Of a stretch of 64,000 bases of DNA, positions 47,264 to 55,599 are shown in pieces (position 1 is the stretch's first letter; the number at the start of each line of letters is the position of its first letter). Origin of the DNA: Acanthamoeba castellanii str. Neff (taxonomy: Eukaryota; Discosea; Longamoebia; Acanthamoebidae). The stretch is from assembly GCF_000313135.1 (NCBI RefSeq), contig NW_004457442.1, positions 1,797,669-1,861,668 of the forward strand. Direction: 5' to 3'. Made by a program: the position numbers and the translations under genes. Under the pieces are notes generated by a model that ran no database searches, had not been told where the DNA came from, and worked only from the letters and a program-made list of their open reading frames with translations.

Positions 47264-48300
47264 TCAGTTGAGCAAGCTGTAGATGCTGGAGCGTCGTGGC
47301 ATGGCGTCCGCGGGCGAAGATGAGCACGCCGGCGATGGGGAATCGTCCTCGCTGCCTATGGAGTCGGTCGAGTCGGTCTTGCTCAGGTGCTGCTGCTGTT
47401 GATGGCGGAGTCGGATCAGATGCTGGAGCAGGACTTCGTGGCTGTAGGCGGTCGTGGTGGTCGTCTGGGCGCTGGCACCCGTCGGCGGTTGCTCTGCGAC
47501 GGCCTCGCCTGAGGAGGATGAAGCGGAAGAGCTGAGCTGCTGGCTGGCGAGGTACTGGCGGTGCTGCTTCATGCTGTGCCGATACCGCAGCCCGCACGCA
47601 TTGCACAACCTGGTTGTGAGCATCAGCACGCAGGAAATGTGAGCAACGCGAGCTCATGTCGAAATTTCATCACTAACTGCTTAACTCCGAATCCACGGTG
47701 GCGGAGGTGGGGACGGGGGTGGGGGGGACGGTACGTGGGGCGGCCGTCAGCGCCAGAGCGCCACTGGCTGGTCTTCTCGGCCTTGCAGATGGCGCACGCA
47801 CGCTTGATGTCCTTGGGCAGGTTCTTGCCTCGGTTCCTGCGCTTCGGCCCCGACGGACTGCCCACGGCCTTGTGCAGGTCAGCCACGCCGCTCATGACCA
47901 TGAGGTCCGCCTCGGCCGCGTCCGTGGTCGCCGAGTGCTGCTGGCCGCCGAGGAAGGAGCTCGCGTTGGTCGAGAGGGCCGTGAGCGTCGAAGACAGGAA
48001 GCCGCTCGAGGCTGCGGTGGCCGTGGCCGGCGGCGATGACGAGAAGGGCGAGGTGGAGCCCGCCCTGGGCGACGAGGGCGGTGATGATAAGGTGCTGGAG
48101 GAGAAGGAAGAGCGCGACGGTGAAGAGGCCCCGACGGGGTACGACGTGGAGGCCGTAGTGGCCAGGTGTTTGATGGCGTCAATGTCGGACTGGAACCTCG
48201 CGACTTCCTCCTGACGGAGACCCCAAGCGTGGGCCTTCGAGGCCAGGCGGCAGAGGTCGTTTGTGTAGAGCATGAGCTCCTCCTTGTTATGTTGCTCCAT
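47264..48300 (-). CDS. GATA-type zinc-finger protein 3
   Basis: Exon 1 is 48300-47735 and exon 2 is 47609-47264, 303 residues. ATG at 48300 gives MEQHNKEELMLYTNDLCRLA, nearly the same N-terminus as GATA protein 1. The linker is Ser-rich, then KRRNRGKNLPKDIKR and the finger CAICKAEKTSQWRSG / LCNACGLRYRHSMKQ, split at the same codon. The tail is Gln/Ser-rich and ends MPRRSSIYSLLN. Expected function is GATA-site binding. Nucleotide identity with copy 1 around the finger and into the intron is almost complete, indicating recent duplication or gene conversion. A TATA-like box lies upstream. Confidence 0.88.
47719..47851 (-). repeat. Inverted repeat arm 2 (GATA finger exon and intron start)
   Basis: Reverse-complement partner of 44243-44375; see that entry. 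The arms are about 3.3 kb apart and flank the gap-interrupted GATA gene. Confidence 0.8.
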
Positions 48301-49278
48301 GACCGAGTGACAAGGGAAGGGATCGGAAGTAGGTGGGTGGGGTGTAGGTGAAATGGGGTTTTTTTGCTGGTCTCACCTAGGGGAGAGTTGGGCCGGTCTT
48401 CGGTGACGAGTTCGCTCTCGTGTGCGTGTGGTGGTGTGGGTCGTGCTGGCAAAGATGACGTCTGGGCTTTTATACTAGCGCGTGTAGCACTCTAATAGCC
48501 GCTACAGAGGCAGGAGCGTGAGTGTTATCTCGTGTCGTTGTTGCACACTGCCGGCGCCGACGGAACTATCAGACCTCACTAGCTCGTGGATTTGATGTGA
48601 AAGTCGCACGAACGAGTGGGCCGAAGGGCGCTTGGCTGGCGAAAGTTAAGGTGGCGATTTGATCATCTTCACCTCACCTATCGCACCACCACATGTCTGG
48701 TCGCGCTCTCGTGTCCGAGTTGTCGCCGCTGCTGTCTGGTCCCTCTACCGTCCACCTTCTCGTCTACTTTCGCGGTTCTTTCGTTCCTGTTGAGGGGATC
48801 GCCCGCCAAGACCTCGCCCGCGCAACTATCACCGCCGTTTGCTGGTCTTATCTCTCTCGGTGCCGCACAGCGCGCACCAGTCATCCCGAAAACGTTTAAG
48901 GTGACGTCAGCACAATATCTGAATTTTCGAAATTATTACAATTCTTAGAATGTCCCGCCACATTCTTTTTAAAAAGATAAAATGACAACCAATAGGAGAG
49001 CAGGGTCGTGCCTCTTGGGGGTGACTTGAGCGAAAGGGCGGCCCTTGGGCGTGGGGCGCAAATTGTTGTGGAAGTCGTGGGAGGACCAAGGCCTCCTTGA
49101 AGACTGGGACTGCTGGTGAGGCGAAGATGGGCTGCGGGGCACAGGTCATGTGCAGAACTTTCAAAGATCACGTCCACTGTCAAAACACAGAAGAAGACGA
49201 GTACCACCACCATTCAAACACATCACCATCATTCCCTCCAAACACGACCGCCAACACAACAGAGAGTAGGCCACCACC
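48301..49278. other. Intergenic region (978 bp)
   Basis: Divergent region between GATA protein 3 and membrane-protein copy 1. Holds the TATA-like element at 48467. A 68-codon frame at 48693-48899 has no recognisable features. Confidence 0.5.
48467..48474 (-). promoter_or_regulatory. TATA-box-like element upstream of GATA protein 3
   Basis: Read on the minus strand this is TATAAAAG, 167 bp ahead of the ATG at 48300. Transcription would be expected to begin about 30 bp downstream, leaving a 5' UTR of about 140 nt. It is supported only by the match to the consensus and its position. Confidence 0.4.
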
Positions 49279-50379
49279 ATGAGTTTCTCCTTCGTCAGAG
49301 CTTCGTCGCGAGCGCTCGCCATCTACTTCTTGCTGATCGGTCTCCTCGCCCTCAGCCACCGCTCCACAGCCCAGTCCATCGAACCCAGCCCTTCGTCATC
49401 GCCACAAGCCCCGGACCCGTCGCCTTCTCCCTCGCCTGCCGCGCCTTCTCCCTCGCCTGCCGCGCCTTCCCCTTCATCATCTCCGGCCGCCCCTTCGCCC
49501 TCTTCCTCTCCCGCACCCTCGGCCTCATCCTCGCCTGCCGCGGCGTCTCCTTCATCCTCTCCCGCACCTTCGGCTTCATCGTCGCCCGCGGCTCCCTCTC
49601 CATCGGCTTCGCCGCAGCCCTCGGCTTCGTCATCGCCGGACGCGCCTTCTCCCGCGGCGTCGCCCGCCGCGTCGGCCTCGTCGTCCCCTGCGGCCCAGTC
49701 GCCTTCTTCCTCGCCCGCTGCAGCGTCGTCGTCGCCCTCGGCCCAGCCGTCAGCGTCGCAGTCGCCCGAGTCCACGCCCTCGCCCTCGCCTGCCACCAGG
49801 AGCCCCTCACGGTCGCCTTCGCCCTCACCGGCCGCCGGCGGCGTCAAGTCCGAGGCCGGCAGCGACAGCGGACTCTCGAGCTCGGCCAAGATCGGCCTGG
49901 GCGTCGGCCTAGCAGCCGGGGTACTCACCACACCTCCTGACATTCACCCAGTCCGAATGCGTTGCTGATCTCGCACACACGCGTACCGTGTGTCGTGTGT
50001 CGAACCATGAATGCAGCTGCCGGCCCTGTTGATCCTGGTGGCGATAGTGACGGTGGTGACGGGGGTGATCTTGTATCGACGCGCCAGCAAGAGTGAGCAG
50101 TCGCTCGGATCGTCGTCATCGGGCGCAGCTCGTCCACGCACTGCGGCAGGCACAGCACACTACCGCAGCCGCGTGGTCAGGCCCTCCGCCTCGACCGCGA
50201 CCAACCCGCCCGTGTCCGGTCTCGACGCCGGCGACGACCTGGAGGCCGGAAGCGCCGACACAGCCACCAACCCCCTGCAGAAGACGGCCTCGCAGACCTC
50301 GATGTCCTCGGTCTCCTCAGTCGACAGCTGGGCGCGCAACAACAACGTCGACCTCTTCGACGACACTCAGCCCGTATAG
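49279..50379 (+). CDS. Ser/Pro-rich single-pass membrane protein, copy 1
   Basis: Exon 1 is 49279-49920 and exon 2 is 50017-50379, 334 residues. The signal peptide is MSFSFVRASSRALAIYFLLI... (about residues 1-31). A mucin-like ectodomain of about 150 residues follows, made of S/P/A repeats (APSPSP, SPSSSPAAPS). The membrane segment LPALLILVAIVTVVTGVILY is preceded by SSAKIGLGVGLAAG, and the intron sits exactly between them in phase 0. The cytoplasmic tail is Ser-rich and ends NNNVDLFDDTQPV. Dense O-glycosylation at the cell surface is likely (inference). No enzymatic domain. The protein is clearly paralogous to 52779-53726. Confidence 0.83.
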
Positions 50380-51255
50380 ACGGCGCCCCAACAGGCTGCA
50401 TAGCCGTTGAAAAGTCGATGACGCTAGTACTAGGAGTGTGTTGAGTAACAACATGTTGTCACGTGGGTATGGCTATATCTTATTGCGCGAAAAACCTCAA
50501 CATGTGCAACTATAACGAGACTGGCGGTGACCCCAGTCCGACTCCTGGGAGTGGGCGACCTACTTTCCGCCTTGTCCACGCGCCATGCCGACGAACGTCT
50601 GCACACGTGTTGGTAGCCATGTGCCCCGCGGAAAAGATCGCACCCGGTGATGATAGGTCGATCCGTCCGGTGTGCACTTGCGCCATTGGTGAACCCGCAC
50701 ATGGTAATCGCCTAGACGACACTGGTGGCGCACAGATGGACTGTACCTGGCCCACATTTATATTCTCCGATTTTTCCCTCGCCTACCGCCTTGTTGTCGC
50801 CCCAGTGCACCCGGAGTGGAAGGCCGGAGTTGCGCAACCTTAAGTTCCTGCTCAACCGAGTCCTTCACGTGGGCCCAATCGTGGATCGTCGACAAGTGCA
50901 GTGTCGGGAAGCCAAAACTGAAAAAGAGCTTCGTCGATTGAATTTTTATCTTCTCGACTCGCCGTGTGCGCCTTGTCCCGTGTGCTTGCCAGCACCGTCA
51001 CCACCTCAGCCCAACAACACACTCACTCGCCGCCTCGGCCCAATCGTCCCCACACCAGTCGTAGCAACCGATCCAGCCAGTACGTCCTGCCAGCACGCGC
51101 ACCGCCCAGCAGCCAACAAGAACTGCATCGCCCACACGTGCGCACGTCCGTCAAACCTTCCTCATTTATTGGCAGCGAACCACCACCAGAACCACTCCGA
51201 GCCACCAGAAGAACTTCGCCCACCGCGCACCACCACACCAGCTGACCCTTGTCCG
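50380..51255. other. Intergenic region (876 bp)
   Basis: Between the two members of module copy 1. The last 530 bp are open in the frame of the downstream gene without an ATG, so likely 5' UTR. Confidence 0.5.
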
Positions 51256-52032
51256 ATGATGCTGGCCTCAACTTCGACCACGACGACGGCGAGCCCGCCC
51301 AGGTCTCCGCCGCAGCAAGTGGTGATGGGCGGGCAGGAGCACGTGCCGCTGACGTCCATTCCCACGCTGGCGTCGGCCCTGCTCGCCGATGCCGGTTCCA
51401 TGCACCACGTCCACCGCTTCCTGGCCTCGCTCGCCGTCAAGGCCTCGTCGGCTGGCGCGGGGACCAACGACCCCCATTCGGCCTCGTCCGCCGCCTGGAC
51501 CGCTCCGACCCAGACCCGTCGCCGCCGACGACGCACCACCACCAACTCGGCCGCAGCCGTCGACCCAGAGGAGGTCGGCGCGGGCGCCGATTCCGATGAC
51601 GCTTCGGGCAGTGCCTCGACGCGCCCGCGCAAGCAGAGGCGGACCCGACGAACGGTCAGCACCTCGACGGCCACAGCTTCGTCGACGAGCCCTGAAGCCA
51701 CAACGGCCACGACCACGACCGCGACCAGCAGCCGAAAGCGACGAAGCAGCAGGAAGCGAAGCAACACCACGACCACGGCGTCGCCGCAACCGCCGCAGGT
51801 TGTGGAGGAGAGCAGGCGGCCGACGTCGATCGCCTTCCTCCTCAACGACACGGACTCCAGCTATGACGACACCTCTTTCTTCAACGACTCGTTCTCGTCT
51901 CCTTCGCCTTCTCCAGCTTCACCATCCTCCTCTCCCTCGTTCACGCCATCACCACCACCGCCGCAGGCAGACGGTGGAGCCTTCCCCTTCCCATGCCACT
52001 TTGTACTCGAGCGAAGGGCTGCCGCCCATTGA
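51256..52032 (+). CDS. Uncharacterised basic protein with conserved N- and C-terminal motifs, copy 1
   Basis: A single exon of 258 residues from ATG 51256 (a second ATG follows at once). The frame is open upstream to 50725 without an ATG. The N-terminal motif is HVPLTSIPTLASALL followed by GSMHHVHRFLASLAVK, probably two short helices. The middle is very basic and Thr/Ser-rich (QTRRRRRRTTTN, SRKRRSSRKRS), so nuclear localisation is likely. Later motifs are RPTSIAFLLND, a Ser/Pro-rich stretch, and the end GGAFPFPCHFVL. The paralogue at 54198 shares all of these. I recognise no known domain; a transcription-related or chromatin role is only a guess. Confidence 0.7.
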   Translation: MMLASTSTTTTASPPRSPPQQVVMGGQEHVPLTSIPTLASALLADAGSMHHVHRFLASLAVKASSAGAGTNDPHSASSAAWTAPTQTRRRRRRTTTNSAAAVDPEEVGAGADSDDASGSASTRPRKQRRTRRTVSTSTATASSTSPEATTATTTTATSSRKRRSSRKRSNTTTTASPQPPQVVEESRRPTSIAFLLNDTDSSYDDTSFFNDSFSSPSPSPASPSSSPSFTPSPPPPQADGGAFPFPCHFVLERRAAAH

Positions 52033-52778
52033 TCGCAATATTACCCCGAGAAGATAATCTGTTTTACCACAACTGCGCTGGCTCTTGGGTTTGGGTCACA
52101 CGGATTTCTTTCGTCTTCGTTCTTGTCCAGCTAGGAAGAAGATCGAGGGACCACTTGCGGTGGCAAAGTTGCGCGAGGGCCACTAATCAGAATTTCTTCA
52201 TTCTGCAAAGCAAGTATGAGGTGGCTCAACGCCTCGCAACGCGAAAACGTGTTCTTCGCATTGTCATAGTGTCGTGTGACGTGGCCCAGCACCTAACTCT
52301 CCACTCCAGCAAAAGCTCTAGGCGTGCTGGCCCGAAACTCGTCGCGACACTATGGCAATGCGAAGAGTTTATTTGTTTGCAACATCAGCAGTCGCTGCCA
52401 TAACCAGCAAAGGACCACACCATTGGCCTTCACCAGGTCAGACCCTTCGCCACCACCAGCTTCCTCGGAAGGGAGATCCAGAATGCTGTGATGATAACAA
52501 CGTGAGTCAAGTCAAGAAGCTCAAGCTTTGCGGTAAAAGTCACAGACTGGAGAGTGGGCTGGAATGTCGGTTCTAGGGCTCTCACCCCCCTCTCTTTTCC
52601 AGATACAGTGCCGCCTCCAACCGATGGGCTCGTCCTCAAGGCGAAGGCGGTCCAGTACATTGGTGGTGAACCGTCTCGCCCAAGGCCCTTTCGGTTAGAG
52701 GCTCTGCAGCTGCAGTTGCACCAACGCCACCAATTCAGTAGTATATTCTGCCATCCTTGCATCCACACCTCGACGGCC
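52033..52778. other. Intergenic region (746 bp)
   Basis: Junction between the two duplicated modules. No mobile-element sequence or target-site duplication was recognised by eye. Confidence 0.5.
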
Positions 52779-53726
52779 ATGGCTCCAAGCTCCCCCTCTT
52801 CACTTCGCCCCAAGCGGAGGGCCTTCATCATGTTGTTCTGCCTCGTCCTGGCCCTTGTGAGCGCCAATGTTGATCGCTCCGCCGCTCAGTCCACAGAGCC
52901 CTCACCAGTTGCCCCATCGCCTGCCGCCCCGTCCCCCGCTCCTCCCTCCCCCGCTCCACCCTCGCCCGCTGCGCCATCGCCCGCACCGCCGTCTCCAGCT
53001 CCGTCCGTCCCAGCGTCGCCCGCAGCATCTCGATCCCCGCAGGCGTCGGCGTCGAGGTCGCCTGTGGCGACCCCCAGCAGCAGCTCATCACGCAGGCCAT
53101 CGCCCTCGGCCTCTGTGGGCGCTGTGATGAAGTCCGGCGGAGGCGGCCTGTCCGACAGCGCCAAGATCGGCCTGGGCGTCGGCCTGGCTGTCGGGGTATG
53201 TCGTCATACTCCTGTAGTAATCGACCACTCGCACGAATCACGATGTGTAATGTGATCATTCACAATTGTGCATGTCTCATTCCTGACTGCCATCATTGAC
53301 ATGTCTCGTTGCAATCTACATTGCTGGAGTGAACAGGTGCCGGCCCTGATCGCGCTGGCTGTGGCGGCCACAGTTGCGGGGGTGGTCCTCTATAGGCGTG
53401 CCCACCGGGCCAACCCGCAGCCCCCTTCTTCCTCGGCTTCCGCCGCCTCGACAGCGTTGAAGACGAGCAGCGGTGCCATGCAACGTTCTCCCAGCAAGAC
53501 ATCATCTGGCGCCGTGCTCTACCGCAGCCGAATGGTGGCCACCAGCACGAACCCGGCCTCCGCCGACGCCCTCGCCGCCGCCGATCTAGAAGCAGATCAC
53601 GACGGCACCGCCAGCGGCGAAATGCAGAAGTCGGTCTCCACGCTCTCCTTCTCGTCCGTCTCGTCTGGCGGAAGCTGGCGGCGCAACAACAACGTCGACT
53701 TGTTCATCGATGAAGAACCCGTCTAG
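52779..53726 (+). CDS. Ser/Pro-rich single-pass membrane protein, copy 2
   Basis: Exon 1 is 52779-53195 and exon 2 is 53337-53726, 268 residues. It has a signal peptide with hydrophobic core FIMLFCLVLALVSA. The ectodomain is shorter than in copy 1 and made of SPAPPSPAAP repeats. DSAKIGLGVGLAVG precedes the membrane helix VPALIALAVAATVAGVVLY, and the intron is at the identical position and phase. The tail keeps YRSRMVA, TLSFSSVSSGGSW and the end RRNNNVDLFIDEEPV. Conservation is strongest around the membrane helix and in the cytoplasmic tail, so the tail probably binds a shared partner. Confidence 0.83.
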
Positions 53727-54197
53727 GCGCCACCGCGAGCGTCCCGAAGGCCAGAAAGCAGGGCTTAAAATACAGGAAAAAGAGAGGGGACCAACAGGCA
53801 AGCGGCCCTTTCGTTCACTCGGTTAACCGTTGGATTTCTTCCTCGTGTCAACTGTTCACATCGCGATCAGCGGTGCCCAGAAAGTCCGACGAACCGAGGT
53901 GGAAAAACTGAACGCGGTTGGCCAGGAGCTGCCTAGGAGCATGGCAACCCCGGTTATAACTCCGACCAACGGATTTTCAGTCACATGTCGCGCATTCCTC
54001 GCGTGAATGTGAACGCTAGAGAAAGATCTTGGTGTTGCTAGTCAACTTGGCATCGCACGTGCCGATCCAGAAGGAACTAGGCCTGGAGATGTGGCACTTG
54101 CGTGTGCTATTCTTCTCATCTTCAGACCCTCTAAGTCTACGCGCCCACAGCTCAAACCCAAAAGCTGCACCCTCAGCTCTGAGTCTCAACCCTCGTG
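53727..54197. other. Intergenic region (471 bp)
   Basis: Between the two members of module copy 2, shorter than the matching spacer in copy 1. Nothing else recognised. Confidence 0.5.
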
Positions 54198-55010
54198 ATG
54201 ATGTCCAGGCTTCTCAACACTACCACAACCACCTCCAGCCTTTCGCCACCATTATTATCTCCTTCTTCAGCGCCACCATCAAATGGCTCGGCCACCCGGT
54301 TGGGCGGGCATGAACATGTGCCGCTGACGTCCATTCCCACGCTGGCGTCGGCCCTGCTCGCCAATGAAGCGGGGTCGATGCACCACGTCCACAACTTTCT
54401 GGCCTCGCTCGCCGTCAAGTCCTCGATGGCCGCCAGCCTCCTCTCGCCCTTCGACCAGGTTCCGACCTGGGCCGCCACGCCCCAGCGACGTCGCCGACGG
54501 CGCACCAACACGGCCGATGGCGAGGTCGGCAACCACAAGACAACGCTGAAGTCGACGAAGAGGAAAGTGGCCGACGATGGTGATGACGAGGCGCACCCCG
54601 ACACGACCGCAACTACGCCTTCGTCTACAACGGGACAACCACGCAAACACCGCAGAGTTCAGCGAGACGAGACACAAACGTCACAAAACAAGGCGGCGGC
54701 GACCACGGCCAAGGGCCGGCGACGACGAAGTGCCACGACTTCGACGGCTACTACCACGGTGAGCAAGCGAGGGTCGCAGGCAACGTCGATCGCGTTCCTC
54801 CTCAACGACGCGAGCACGGATTGCGCTCTGGACGACAGCACATTCGTCTTCGACTACGCAGCATCGCCATCGTCGTCGCAAGCCTCCTCGCCCACGCCGT
54901 CTCCGATTGAGCCCGCAGCGCCTTCGCAACCGAGCCCACCCATCCGTTCCGCACTGCACACGGCTCCTCCTGGTGGATTCCCCTTCCCGTGCCACTTCGT
55001 CCTCGGCTGA
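54198..55010 (+). CDS. Uncharacterised basic protein with conserved N- and C-terminal motifs, copy 2
   Basis: A single exon of 270 residues from ATG 54198 (MMSRLLNTTTTTSS). It shares HVPLTSIPTLASALL, GSMHHVHNFLASLAVK, ATSIAFLLND and GGFPFPCHFVLG with 51256-52032. The basic clusters (TPQRRRRRRTN, KGRRRRSAT) and the spacer lengths have drifted. A 45-bp stretch coding the first motif is identical in DNA between the copies (54316-54360 here). No known domain is recognised; nuclear localisation is likely from the basic runs. It follows membrane-protein copy 2 just as copy 1 follows copy 1. Confidence 0.72.
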   Translation: MMSRLLNTTTTTSSLSPPLLSPSSAPPSNGSATRLGGHEHVPLTSIPTLASALLANEAGSMHHVHNFLASLAVKSSMAASLLSPFDQVPTWAATPQRRRRRRTNTADGEVGNHKTTLKSTKRKVADDGDDEAHPDTTATTPSSTTGQPRKHRRVQRDETQTSQNKAAATTAKGRRRRSATTSTATTTVSKRGSQATSIAFLLNDASTDCALDDSTFVFDYAASPSSSQASSPTPSPIEPAAPSQPSPPIRSALHTAPPGGFPFPCHFVLG

Positions 55011-55599
55011 TCAAGCGGAAGCCACACAGATCTGTACTTTCTTTCAAAATACAAAACTATTCGATGATTGGTCAGCCTTTTCACTTCCTTTTCCTTTTTA
55101 GTTGTGGCTTTCCTTCTTTTTGTCTGTTTGGTCCCACAATGCGGCCACGCGACGACGGAGGCAGCCAACAAGAAGACCGCACGCGGCCAGCATACGGTTG
55201 GGTGCGGGCGCATTGCTTGCAAAGATGAGTTCTACGCTACTTCGAATCGTGATTGACCGTGGTAGCTGGCAAGAGCAAGTACCTGCCTCATCTGAGCAAG
55301 CATTCATCGCTGTGTGGACGACCATACACTACGTGGCGGCGGGCACGGCGTCGGCATAGACGCCGTGTCGGCCCCAACCCTCTACGCAGAGAGTAAACTC
55401 TGCTTCATCAACAAATCGCCGGACCGAAAGGTCAGGATCCCCCTGGACCCCAATACCCCCAGACACCGCGAGATTCGCCATCAAGCGGCCCACACCCACC
55501 TTTTTGTTTTCCGAATGAATGTATTCGTGGTTGTGGGAGCTTGTGCGAGAGTGGACGTGGCGGGGGTAGGCCGAGGTGAAGCCTCCCAGGCAGTAATTG
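55011..55599. other. Intergenic region between convergent genes (589 bp)
   Basis: 3' flanks of the basic protein (plus) and the P-type ATPase (minus). Short frames here show no recognisable features. Confidence 0.5.

Noticed and set aside
47892..48452. 186-codon Pro/Arg-rich minus-strand frame
   Set aside because: Shadow of GATA protein 3 exon 1, whose frame is supported by the close paralogue at 43845.
48693..48899. Small gene of 68 codons upstream of membrane-protein copy 1
   Set aside because: No domain, no paralogue near copy 2, and average composition; unsupported.
49116..49940. 274-codon frame resembling a multi-pass membrane protein
   Set aside because: It is the +1 reading of the Ser/Pro repeat exon of membrane-protein copy 1. 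The paralogue supports the other frame.
50725..51255. N-terminal extension of the basic protein copy 1
   Set aside because: The frame is open but has no ATG, and the paralogue has no matching sequence. Treated as 5' UTR.
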